From Primulina eburnea (Eukaryota; Streptophyta; Magnoliopsida; Lamiales; Gesneriaceae): 64,000 bases of DNA. Where the stretch lies: positions 30,872,668 through 30,936,667 of the forward strand of contig NC_133110.1 in NCBI RefSeq assembly GCF_022965805.1, given 5' to 3'. A model generated the notes under the pieces. It did no database searches. It saw nothing but the letters and a program-made list of their open reading frames with translations, and was not told the DNA's origin. Position numbers and translations under genes: made by a program. How positions within the stretch are numbered: position 1 is the stretch's first letter; the number at the start of each line of letters is the position of its first letter. This document shows, piece after piece, positions 34,183 through 47,045 of this stretch.

Positions 34183-34436
34183 TGTGGGGACCCGGGCTCT
34201 AATTCTTTTTCTTGGGATTAAATGGATCGTTATTATAAAACGTGGGTCAAATTTTCGCTTTTTACATAAAACACATGTAACTAAACAAACATAAGTTCTT
34301 ATTTTAATTTGCAATATAAAACATAAAGTACATGTCTTGATCCATAAACAACTAGTGTTCACTATCATCTAAACTCAAATGATAGTACAAGCCTCACAAA
34401 AGAACCACTAGTCCTCTGCTGCGCCCGAGATCACCA
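34183..34436 (-). mobile_element. Truncated LTR terminus (254 bp) inside satellite
   Basis: The sequence starts TGTGGGGACCCGGG after AGATTCTC and ends where satellite resumes at CTAGGTTGC (34437). It resembles the inverted terminus of the fragment at 31316-32056. Satellite phase jumps by roughly 130 bp across it, so this is not a clean insertion: part of a monomer and most of the element are missing. No credible coding. Confidence 0.6.
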
Positions 34437-37400
34437 CTAGGTTGCATGGCATGCCTAGGACTATTGTTTCTGTTCGCGATGTTAAATTCTTGAGTTACTT
34501 TTGGAATACTTTATGGGCTAAACTTGGCACAAAATTGTCGTTTTCTACTACTTGTCATCCTTAAACGGATGGACAAACTGAAGTTGTTAATAGAAATTGG
34601 GAACACTTTTGCGTGCTATTCTTAAAAAGAACTTGGATTGACATTTCTATGGACTTTATTTTGGGGTTGCCTAGGACTATGAAGGGGAGGGATTCTATTT
34701 TTGTTGTTGTGGATAGATTCTCTAAGATGGCACATTTTATAGCTTGTCATAAAACCCATGATGCTTCAAACATTGCGAATTTGTTCTTTAGAGAAGTCGT
34801 TAGGTTGCATGGCATGCCTAGGACTATTGTTTATGGTCGCGATGTTAAATTCTTGAGTTACTTTTGGAATACTTTATGGGCTAAACTTGGCACAAAATTG
34901 TTGTTTTCTACTACTTGTCATGCTCAAACGGATGGACAAACTGAAGTTGTCAATAGAACTTTGGGAACACTTTTGCGTGATATTCTTAAAAAGAACTTGG
35001 ATTGACATTTCTATGAACTTTATTTTGGGGTTGCATAGGACTAAGAAGGGGAGGGATTCTATTTTTGTTTTTGTGGATAGATTCTCTATGATGGCACATT
35101 TTATAGCTTGTCAAAAAACCGATGATGCTTCAAACATAGTGGATTTGTTCTTTAGAGAAGTCGTTAGGTTGCATGGAACGCCTAGGACTATTGTTTCTGG
35201 TCGCGATGTTAAATTCTTGAGTTACTTTTGGAAGACTTTATGGGCTAAACTTGGCACAAAATTGTTGTTTTCTACTACTTGTCATCCTCAAACGGATGGA
35301 CAAACTGAAGTTGTCAATAGAACTTTGGGAACACCTTTGCGTGCTATTCTTAAAAAGAACTTGGATTGACATTTATATGGAATTTATTTTGGGGTTGCCT
35401 AGGACTAAGAAGGGGAGGGATTCTATTTTTTTTGTTGTGGATAGATTCTCTAAGATGGTACATTTTATAGCTTGTCATAAAACCGATGATGCTTCAAACA
35501 TTGCGGACTTGTTTTTTAGAGAAGTCGCTAGGTTGCATGGCATGCCTAGGACTATTGTTTCTGTTCGCGATGTTAAATTCTGAGTTACTTTTGGAATACT
35601 TTATGGGCTAAACTTGGCACAAAATTTTTGTTTTCTACTACTTGTCATGCTCAAACGGATGGACAAACTGAAGTTGTCAATAGAAATTGGGAACACTTTT
35701 GCGTGTTATTCTTAAAAAGAACTTGGATTGACATTTCTATGGACTTTATTTTGGGGTTGCCTAGGACTAAGAAAGGGAGGGATTCTATTTTTGTTGTTGT
35801 GGATAGATTCTCTAAGATGGCACATTTTATTGCTTGTCATAAAAACCATGATGCTTCAAACATTGCGGATTTGTTCTTTAGAGAAGTCGTTAGGTTGCAT
35901 GGCATGCCTAGGACTATTGTTTCTGGTCGCGATGTTAAATTCTTGAGTTACTTTTGGAATACTTTATGGGCTAAACTTGGCACAAAATTGTTGTTTTCTA
36001 CTACTTGTCATGCTCAAACGGATGGACAAACTGAAGTTGTCAATAGAACTTTGGGAACACTTTTGCGTGCTATTCTTAAAAAGAACTTGGATTGACATTT
36101 CTATGGACTTTATTTTGGGTTTGCATAGGACTAAGAAGGGGAGGGATTCTATTTTTGTTGTTGTGGATAGATTCTCTAAGATGGTACATTTTATAGCTTG
36201 TCATAAATCCCATGATGCTTCAAACATTGCGGATTTGTTCTTTAGAGAAGTCGTTAGGTTGCATGGCATGCCTAGGACTATTGTTTCTGGTTGCGATGTT
36301 AAATTCTTGAGTTACTTTTGGAATACTTTATGGGCTAAACTTGGCACAAAATTGTTGTTTTCTACTACTTGTCATCCTCAAACGGGTGGACAAACTGAAG
36401 TTGTCAATAGAAATTGGGAACACTTTTGCGTGCTATTCTTAAAAAGAACTTGGATTGACATTTCTATGGACTTTATTTTGGGGTTGCCTAGGACTAAGAA
36501 GGGGCGGGATTCTATTTTTGTTGTTGTGGATAGATTCTCTAAGATGGGACATTTTATAGCTTGTCATAAAACCGATGATGCTTCAAACATTGCGGACTTG
36601 TTCTTTAGAGAAGTCGCTAGGTTGCATGGCATGCCTAGGACTATTGTTTCTGTTCGCGATGTTAAATTCTTGAGTTACTTTTGGAATACTTTATGGGCTA
36701 AACTTGGCACAATATTGTTGTTTTCTACTACTTGTCATCCTCAAACGGGTGGACAAACTGAAGTTGTCAATAGAAATTGGGAACAATTTTGCGTGCTATT
36801 CTTAAAAAGAACTTTGATAGACATTTCTATGGACTTTATTTTGGGGATGCCTAGGACTAAGAAGGGGAGGGATTCTATTTTTGTTGTTGTGGATAGATTC
36901 TCTAAGATGGTACATTTTATAGCTTGTCATAAATCCCATGATGCTTCAAACATTGCGGATTTGTTCTTTAGAGAAGTCGTTAGGTTGCATGGCATGCCTA
37001 GGACTATTGTTTCTGGTTGCGATGTTAAATTCTTGAGTTACTTTTGGAATACTTTATGGGCTAAACTTGGCACAAAATTGTTGTTTTCTACTACTTGTCA
37101 TGCTCAAACGGATGGACAAACTGAAGTTGTCAATAGAACTTTGGGAACACTTTTGCGTGCTATTCTTAAAAAGAACTTGGATTGACATTTCTATGAACTT
37201 TATTTTGGGGTTGTATAGGACTAAGAAGGGGAGGGATTCTATTTTTGTTGTTGTGGATAGATTCTCTAAGATGGCACATTTTATAGCTTGTCATAAAACC
37301 GATGATGCTTCAAACATAGCGGATTTGTTCTTTAGAGAAGTCGTTAGGTTGCATGGAATGCCTAGGACTATTGTTTCTGGTCGCGATGTTAAATTCTTGA

Positions 37401-40400
37401 GTTACTTTTGGAATACTTTATGGGCTAAACTTGGCACAAAATTGTTGTTTTCTACTACTTGTCATCCTCAAACGGATGGACAAACTGAAGTTGTCAATAG
37501 AACTTTGGGAACACTTTTGCGTGCTATTCTTAAAAAGAACTTGGATTGACATTTCTATGGACTTTATTTTGGGGTTGCCTAGGACTAAGAATGGGAGGGA
37601 TTCTATATTTGTTGTTGTGGATAGATTCCCTAAGATGGCACATTTTATAGCTTGTCATAAAACCGACGATGCTTCAAACATTGCGGATTTGTTCTTTAGA
37701 GAAGTCGTTAGGTTGCATGGCATGCCTAGGACTATTGTTTCTGGTCGCGATGTTAAATTCTTGAGTTACTTTTGGAATACTTTATGGGCTAAACTTGGCA
37801 CAAAATTGTTGTTTTCTACTACTTGTCATGCTCAAACGGATGGACAAACTGAAGTTGTCAATAGAACTTTGGGAACACTTCTGCGTGCTATTCTTAAAAA
37901 GAACTTGGATTGACATTTCTATGGACTTTATTTTGGGGTTGCCTAGGACTAAGAAGGGGAGGGATTCTATTTTTGGTTTCGTGGATAGATTCTCTAATAT
38001 GGTACATTTTACAGCTTGTCATAAAACCGATGATGCTTCAAACATTGCGGGCTTGTTCTTTAGAGTCGCTAGGTTGCATGGCATGCCTAGGACTATTGTT
38101 TCTGTTCGCGATGTTAAATTCTTGAGTTACTTTTGGAATACTTTATGGGCTAAACTTGGCACAAAATTGTCGTTTTCTACTACTTGTCATCCTTAAACGG
38201 ATGGACAAACTGAAGTTGTTAATAGAAATTGGGAACACTTTTGCGTGCTATTCTTAAAAAGAACTTGGATTGACATTTCTATGGACTTTATTTTGGGGTT
38301 GCCTAGGACTATGAAGGGGAGGGATTCTATTTTTGTTGTTGTGGATAGATTCTCTAAGATGGCACATTTTATAGCTTGTCATAAAACCCATGATGCTTCA
38401 AACATTGCGAATTTGTTCTTTAGAGAAGTCGTTAGGTTGCATGGCATGCCTAGGACTATTGTTTATGGTCGCGATGTTAAATTCTTGAGTTACTTTTGGA
38501 ATACTTTATGGGCTAAACTTGGCACAAAATTGTTGTTTTCTACTACTTGTCATGCTCAAACGGATGGACAAACTGAAGTTGTCAATAGAACTTTGGGAAC
38601 ACTTTTGCGTGATATTCTTAAAAAGAACTTGGATTGACATTTCTATGAACTTTATTTTGGGGTTGCCTAGGACTAAGAAGGGGCGGGATTCTATTTTTGT
38701 TGTTGTGGATAGATTCTCTAAGATGGGACATTTTATAGCTTGTCATAAAACCGATGATGCTTCAAACATTGCGGACTTGTTCTTTAGAGAAGTCGCTAGG
38801 TTGCATGGCATGCCTAGGACTATTGTTTCTGTTCGCGATGTTAAATTCTTGAGTTACTTTTGGAATACTTTATGGGCTAAACTTGGCACAATATTGTTGT
38901 TTTCTACTACTTGTCATCCTCAAACGGGTGGACAAACTGAAGTTGTCAATAGAAATTGGGAACACTTTTGCGTGCTATTCTTAAAAAGAACTTTGATAGA
39001 CATTTCTATGGACTTTATTTTGGGGATGCCTAGGACTAAGAAGGGGAGGGATTCTATTTTTGTTGTTGTGGATAGATTCTCTAAGATGGTACATTTTATA
39101 GCTTGTCATAAATCCCATGATGCTTCAAACATTGCGGATTTGTTCTTTAGAGAAGTCGTTAGGTTGCATGGCATGCCTAGGACTATTGTTTCTGGTTGCG
39201 ATGTTAAATTCTTGAGTTACTTTTGGAATACTTTATGGGCTAAACTTGGCACAAAATTGTTGTTTTCTACTACTTGTCATGCTCAAACGGATGGACAAAC
39301 TGAAGTTGTCAATAGAACTTTGGGAACACTTTTGCGTGCTATTCTTAAAAAGAACTTGGATTGACATTTCTATGGACTTTATTTTGGGGTTGCCTAGGAC
39401 TAAGAATGGGAGGGATTCTATATTTGTTGTTGTGGATAGATTCCCTAAGATGGCACATTTTATAGCTTGTCATAAAACCGACGATGCTTCAAACATTGCG
39501 GATTTGTTCTTTAGAGAAGTCGTTAGGTTGCATGGCATGCCTAGGACTATTGTTTCTGGTCGCGATGTTAAATTCTTGAGTTACTTTTGGAATACTTTAT
39601 GGGCTAAACTTGGCACAAAATTGTTGTTTTCTACTACTTGTCATGCTCAAACGGATGGACAAACTGAAGTTGTCAATAGAACTTTGGGAACACTTCTGCG
39701 TGCTATTCTTAAAAAGAACTTGGATTGACATTTCTATGGACTTTATTTTGGGGTTGCCTAGGACTAAGAAGGGGAGGGATTCTATTTTTGGTTTCGTGGA
39801 TAGATTCTCTAATATGGTACATTTTACAGCTTGTCATAAAACCGATGATGCTTCAAACATTGCGGGCTTGTTCTTTAGAGTCGCTAGGTTGCATGGCATG
39901 CCTAGGACTATTGTTTCTGTTCGCGATGTTAAATTCTTGAGTTACTTTTGGAATACTTTATGGGCTAAACTTGGCACAAAATTGTCGTTTTCTACTACTT
40001 GTCATCCTTAAACGGATGGACAAACTGAAGTTGTTAATAGAAATTGGGAACACTTTTGCGTGCTATTCTTAAAAAGAACTTGGATTGACATTTCTATGGA
40101 CTTTATTTTGGGGTTGCCTAGGACTATGAAGGGGAGGGATTCTATTTTTGTTGTTGTGGATAGATTCTCTAAGATGGCACATTTTATAGCTTGTCATAAA
40201 ACCCATGATGCTTCAAACATTGCGAATTTGTTCTTTAGAGAAGTCGTTAGGTTGCATGGCATGCCTAGGACTATTGTTTATGGTCGCGATGTTAAATTCT
40301 TGAGTTACTTTTGGAATACTTTATGGGCTAAACTTGGCACAAAATTGTTGTTTTCTACTACTTGTCATGCTCAAACGGATGGACAAACTGAAGTTGTCAA

Positions 40401-40895
40401 TAGAACTTTGGGAACACTTTTGCGTGATATTCTTAAAAAGAACTTGGATTGACATTTCTATGAACTTTATTTTGGGGTTGCATAGGACTAAGAAGGGGAG
40501 GGATTCTATTTTTGTTGTTGTGGATAGATTCTCTATGATGGCACATTTTATAGCTTGTCATAAAACCGATGATGCTTCAAACATAGCGGATTTGTTCTTT
40601 AAAGAAGTCGTTAGGTTGCATGGAACGCCTAGGACTATTGTTTCTGGTCGCGATGTTAAATTCTTGAGTTACTTTTGGAAGACTTTATGGGCTAAACTTG
40701 GCACAAAATTGTTGTTTTCTACTACTTGTCATCCTCAAACGGATGGACAAACTGAAGTTGTCAATAGAACTTTGGGAACACCTTTGCGTGCTATTCTTAA
40801 AAAGAACTTGGATTGACATTTATATGGACTTTATTTTCGGGTTGCCTAGGACTAAGAAGGGGAGGGATTCTATTTTTTTTGTTGTGGATAGATTC
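34437..40895 (+). repeat. Integrase-derived satellite, block IV (~18 monomers)
   Basis: Monomers of 363-364 bp. The longest open frame (35977-37185, 402 residues) enters in the wrong frame and then reads through three integrase cores in frame because of 363 bp monomers. Variants of note are TTCTGTTCGCG (SVRD), TGGTTGCGATG (SGCD) and a 3-bp deletion giving FFRVARL. The block is interrupted at 40896 by a solo LTR. Confidence 0.95.
37431..40452 (+). repeat. Five-monomer higher-order repeat (1,815 bp)
   Basis: Checkpoints 37431/39246, 37795/39610, 38245/40060 and 38519/40334 are each 1,815 bp apart and share private variants: FFRVARL 3-bp deletion, the CATCCTTAAACGG stop variant, PRTMKGRD and YGRD with RDILKK. 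The two copies look virtually identical, so the duplication is recent. The unit equals five 363 bp monomers. Confidence 0.8.
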
Positions 40896-42512
40896 TGTGA
40901 CACCCTGACCCGATACAATTAAAAATACAGCGGAATTTAAAATTTTCTTTCAAACATGGAAGGAGTTTCAAAATACATTTTATAAAAGTGTTTACAAAAT
41001 AACAACATGATCATTCCAATGACATAACAAAATACAAAATATCATTAGTGTGATCATGCTACAAAATGATACAAAATAATCATCCTTCCAATCTTCGTAT
41101 GCATATGACCCCCATCCACAGTCAACGTCCCGGTCCGTCGCTCTTATCTGCATCACATGAAAATAACTGAAATGAGAATAAATCTCAGCAAGTGGAACTC
41201 TTACATAGCAATGATACATAGTATACACTGTAAAACATGGCTTTTAAATCATAAATACCATCGACTCTGAATCATGAATAACGTAGCAATAACTGTAGCA
41301 ATAGCATAGCAATAGATAGCAATACGATGGTATTCTCTTTTCTATGGTTGGATTGATATCAATAGTATCTGTAACTGTGGTTGCCAATATCCCATCGATA
41401 TAAATCGATAACTGTGAGGGGATAAAAGCCTATGGTCGATGATCATCTAATTGCATGCAATGCCATGGCTATGATAAATCAATCCAATAAAACATTTGAA
41501 TTCTCAATAGCATTTAAGGCCGTCGTTTCGCAATCTCATAATATTTCTTGTATTCCCTTTATAACAATGGTGAGACATCAATGCCTCCAATAGATAATCA
41601 ATGAAATCAATACATAACAATGGATCAATGGAAGGGAATAACACTTTGAAACCTTTAAAACACAATACATATAATATCATGTGAGCACAAGGGATGAAAT
41701 TCCACTTACTACCAATAGAACACCTCAAATAAGCTCTTGGTACACCACCTACAACAATAATCCATAAATAACACCAATATCAACTCTAGATCCACAAGTA
41801 CAAGCCAAATAATCCATTAAACAACTCAAACATCAAATCCAAAATAACCCTTAACTCAAAACCTCGTTAGAATCGCACCAAAAACTTACCTAAGCTTCCT
41901 TATACCACGGAGAACGTTGATCTCAAGTCGGAAATCCAAACAAAGCCAAGAATCGAAGATAGGAAGCAAAAGAAATGGATGAAAACCCTTGCCAATGGAG
42001 AGAAAATCTCGAAAAGTAGATAGGATAAGGTATGGAATGAAGTCAACTCAATCAAAAAGGTACTAAATAACTCGCCCATACTTACACCGCGGGTGCGCCA
42101 ACACAAGCACCGCGGGTGCGCCATGCTCACGGCATACCAAAATAATTCTCATGCACGATCACCGCGGGTGCGGTGCTACAATTACCGCGGGTGCGGTGCA
42201 CACCGCGGGTGCGGTCCTTGCACTGCCGTGGGTGCGGTCATGCCACGGCCCTCAAAATGCAAAATGATGAATAGTACACCGCGGGGGCACTCATCTAAGA
42301 GCGCGGGTGCACTCTACTCACGGCAATGAACAGTACAAACTCAACTAAAATCGATCCGAAACGCTGAAACGAACAATCAACACCAACTAATACCTCAAAT
42401 AAATAATAACCAATAATACTATAGCCCAAAACACAACTATAAACGACTAATCATAAACCCAATTAACACAATAAAGCTTAAACCGTACCGTACACCGGGC
42501 TCGGCTATTACA
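40896..42512 (-). mobile_element. Solo LTR of the Tekay-like family with TSD GATTC
   Basis: A 1,617 bp LTR running TGTGACACCCTGACC to CGGGCTCGGCTATTACA on the plus strand, flanked by GATTC on both sides (40891-40895 and 42513-42517). No internal sequence remains, as expected after LTR-LTR recombination. The uninterrupted site is visible in paralogous monomers near 35444 and 45417. It carries the ACCGCGGGTGCGGT cluster at about 42085-42315. Short open frames inside are not genes. Confidence 0.93.
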
Positions 42513-45500
42513 GATTCTCTAAGATGGTACATTTTATAGCTTGTCATAAAACCGATGATGCTTCAAACATTGCGGACTTGTTTTTTAGAGAAGTCGCTAG
42601 GTTGCATGGCATGCCTAGGACAATTGTTTCTGTTCGCGATGTTAAATTCTGAGTTACTTTTGGAATACTTTATGGGCTAAACTTGGCACAAAATTTTTGT
42701 TTTCTACTACTTGTCATGCTCAAACGGATGGACAAACTGAAGTTGTCAATAGAAATTGGGAACACTTTTGCGTGTTATTCTTAAAAAGAACTTGGATTGA
42801 CATTTCTATGGACTTTATTTTGGGGTTGCCTAGGACTAAGAAGGGGCGGGATTCTGTTTTTGTTGTTGTGGATAGATTCTCTAAGATGGGACATTTTATA
42901 GCTTGTCATAAAACCGATGATGCTTCAAACATTGCGGACTTGTTCTTTAGAGAAGTCGCTAGGTTGCATGGCATGCCTAGGACTATTGTTTCTGTTCGCG
43001 ATGTTAAATTCTTGAGTTACTTTTGGAATACTTTATGGGCTAAACTTGGCACAATATTGTTGTTTTCTACTACTTGTCATCCTCAAACGGGTGGACAAAC
43101 TGAAGTTGTCAATAGAAATTGGGAACACTTTTGCGTGCTATTCTTAAAAAGAACTTTGATAGACATTTCTATGGACTTTATTTTGGGGATGCCTAGGACT
43201 AAGAAGGGGAGGGATTCTATTTTTGTTGTTGTGGATAGATTCTCTAAGATGGTACATTTTATAGCTTGTCATAAATCCCATGATGCTTCAAACATTGCGG
43301 ATTTGTTCTTTAGAGAAGTCGTTAGGTTGCATGGCATGCCTAGGACTATTGTTTCTGGTTGCAATGTTAAATTCTTGAGTTACTTTTGGAATACTTTATG
43401 GGCTAAACTTGGCACAAAATTGTTGTTTTCTACTACTTGTCATGCTCAAACGGATGGACAAACTGAAGTTGTCAATAGAACTTTGGGAACACTTTTGCGT
43501 GCTATTCTTAAAAAGAACTTGGATTGACATTTCTATGAACTTTATTTTGGGGTTGTATAGGACTAAGAAAGGGAGGGATTCTATTTTTGTTGTTGTGGAT
43601 AGATTCTCTAAGATGGCACATTTTATAGCTTGTCATAAAACCGATGATGCTTCAAACATAGCGGATTTGTTCTTTAGAGAAGTCGTTAGGTTGCATGGAA
43701 TGCCTAGGACTATTGTTTCTGGTCGCGATGTTAAATTCTTGAGTTACTTTTGGAATACTTTATGGGCTAAACTTGGCACAAAATTGTTGTTTTCTACTAC
43801 TTGTCATCCTCAAACGGATGGACAAACTGAAATTGTCAATAGAACTTTGGGAACACTTTTGCGTGCTATTCTTAAAAAGAACTTGGATTGACATTTCTAT
43901 GGACTTTATTTTGGGGTTGCCTAGGACTAAGAATGGGAGGGATTCTATATTTGTTGTTGTGGATAGATTCCCTAAGATGGCACATTTTATAGCTTGTCAT
44001 AAAACCGACGATGCTTCAAACATTGCGGATTTGTTCTTTAGAGAAGTCGTTAGGTTGCATGGCATGCCTAGGACTATTGTTTCTGGTCGCGATGTTAAAT
44101 TCTTGAGTTACTTTTGGAATACTTTATGGGCTAAACTTGGCACAAAATTGTTGTTTTCTACTACTTGTCATGCTCAAACGGATGGACAAACTGAAGTTGT
44201 CAATAGAACTTTGGGAACACTTCTGCGTGCTATTCTTAAAAAGAACTTGGATTGACATTTCTATGGACTTTATTTTGGGGTTGCCTAGGACTAAGAAGGG
44301 GAGGGATTCTATTTTTGGTTTCGTGGATAGATTCTCTAATATGGTACATTTTACAGCTTGTCATAAAACCGATGATGCTTCAAACATTGCGGGCTTGTTC
44401 TTTAGAGTCGCTAGGTTGCATGGCATGCCTAGGACTATTGTTTCTGTTCGCGATGTTAAATTCTTGAGTTACTTTTGGAATACTTTATGGGCTAAACTTG
44501 GCACAAAATTGTCGTTTTCTACTACTTGTCATCCTTAAACGGATGGACAAACTGAAGTTGTTAATAGAAATTGGGAACACTTTTGCGTGCTATTCTTAAA
44601 AAGAACTTGGATTGACATTTCTATGGACTTTATTTTGGGGTTGCCTAGGACTATGAAGGGGAGGGATTCTATTTTTGTTGTTGTGGATAGATTCTCTAAG
44701 ATGGCACATTTTATAGCTTGTCATAAAACCCATGATGCTTCAAACATTGCGGACTTGTTCTTTAGAGAAGTCGCAAGGTTGCATGGCATGCCTAGGACAA
44801 TTGTTTCTGGTCGCGATGTTAAATTCTTGAGTTACTTTTGGAATACTTTATGGGCTAAACTTAGCACAAAATTGTCGTTTTCTACTACTTGTCATCCTCA
44901 AACGGATGGACAAACTGAAGTTGTCAATAGAAATTGGGAACACTTTTGCGTGCTATTCTTAAAAAGAACTTTGATTGACATTTCTATGAACTTTATTTTG
45001 GGGTTGCATAGGACTAAGAAGGGGAGGGATTCTATTTTTGTTGTTGTGGATAGATTCTCTATGATGGCACATTTTATAGCTTGTCATAAAACCGATGATG
45101 CTTCAAACATAGCGGATTTGTTCTTTAGAGAAGTCGTTAGGTTGCATGGAACGCCTAGGACTATTGTTTCTGGTCGCGATGTTAAATTCTTGAGTTACTT
45201 TTGGAAGACTTTATGGGCTAAACTTGGCACAAAATTGTTGTTTTCTACTACTTGTCATCCTCAAACGGATGGACAAACTGAAGTTGTCAATAGAACTTTG
45301 GGAACACCTTTGCGTGCTATTCTTAAAAAGAACTTGGATTGACATTTATATGGACTTTATTTTGGGGTTGCCTAGGACTAAGAAGGGGAGGGATTCTATT
45401 TTTTTTGTTGTGGATAGATTCTCTAAGATGGTACATTTTATAGCTTGTCATAAAACCGATGATGCTTCAAACATTGCGGACTTGTTTTTTAGAGAAGTCG

Positions 45501-47045
45501 CTAGGTTGCATGGCATGCCTAGGACTATTGTTTCTGTTCGCGATGTTAAATTCTGAGTTACTTTTGGAATACTTTATGGGCTAAACTTGGCACAAAATTT
45601 TTGTTTTCTACTACTTGTCATGCTCAAACGGATGGACAAACTGAAGTTGTCAATAGAAATTGGGAACACTTTTGCGTGTTATTCTTAAAAAGAACTTGGA
45701 TTGACATTTCTATGGACTTTATTTTGGGGTTGCCTAGGACTAAGAAAGGGAGGGATTCTATTTTTGTTGTTGTGGATAGATTCTCTAAATGGCACATTTT
45801 ATTGCTTGTCATAAAAACCATGATGCTTCAAACATTGCGGATTTGTTCTTTAGAGAAGTCGTTAGGTTGCATGGCATGCCTAGGACTATTGTTTCTGGTC
45901 GCGATGTTAAATTCTTGAGTTACTTTTGGAATACTTTATGGGCTAAACTTGGCACAAAATTGTTGTTTTCTACTACTTGTTATGCTCAAACGGATGGACA
46001 AACTGAAGTTGTCAATAGAACTTTGGGAACACTTTTGCGTGCTATTCTTAAAAAGAACTTGGATTGACATTTCTATGGACTTTATTTTGGGTTTGCATAG
46101 GACTAAGAAGGGGAGGTATTCTATTTTTGTTGTTGTGGATAGATTCTCTAAGATGACACATTTTATAGCTTGTCATAAAACCCATGATGCTTCAAACATT
46201 GCGGACTTGTTCTTTAGAGAAGTCGCAAGGTTGCATGGCATGCCTAGGACAATTGTTTCTGGTCGCGATGTTAAATTCTTGAGTTACTTTTGGAATACTT
46301 TATGGGCTAAACTTAGCACAAAATTGTCGTTTTCTACTACTTGTCATCCTCAAACGGATGGACAAACTGAAGTTGTCAATAGAAATTGGGAACACTTTTG
46401 CGTGCTATTCTTAAAAAGAACTTGGATTGACATTTCTATGGACTTTATTTTGGGGTTGCCTAGGACTAAGAAGGGGAGGGATTCTATTTTTGTTGTTGTG
46501 GATAGATTCTCTAAGATGGCCCATTTTATAGCTTGTCATAAAACCCATGATGCTTCAAACATTGCGGATTTGTTCTTTAGAGAAGTCGTTAGGTTGCATG
46601 GCATGCCTAGGACTATTGTTTCTGGTCGCGATGTTAAATTCTTGAGTTACTTTTTGAATACTTTATGGGCTAAACTTGGCACAAAATTGTTGTTTTCTAC
46701 TACTTGTCATCCTCAAACGGATGGACAAACTGAAGTTGTCAATAGAACTTTGGGAACACTTTTGCGTGCTATTCTTAAAAAGAACTTGGATTGACATTTC
46801 TATGGACTTTATTTTGGGGTTGCCAAGGACTAAGAATGGGAGGGATTCTATATTTGTTGTTGTGGATAGATTCTCTAAGATGGCACATTTTATAGCTTGT
46901 CATAAAACCGATGATGCTTCAAACATTGCGGATTTGTTCTTTAGAGAAGTCGTTAGGTTGCATGGCATGCCTAGGACTATTGTTTCTGGTCGCGATGTTA
47001 AATTCTTGAGTTACTTTTGGAATACTTTATGGGCTAAACTTGGCA
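42513..47045 (+). repeat. Integrase-derived satellite, block V (~12.5 monomers)
   Basis: The block continues block IV after the solo LTR and ends at TGGCA (47041-47045), the target duplication of element A. It is a mosaic of duplicated pieces: roughly 42763-44700 matches 36421-38358 (shift 6,342 bp) and roughly 44930-46070 matches 34957-36097 (shift ~9,973 bp). Confidence 0.94.

Noticed and set aside
35977..37185. 402-residue ORF as a real multi-domain integrase gene
   Set aside because: It has no zinc finger, no C-terminal module and no middle catalytic Asp, it begins in the wrong frame, and identical pieces recur across the array.
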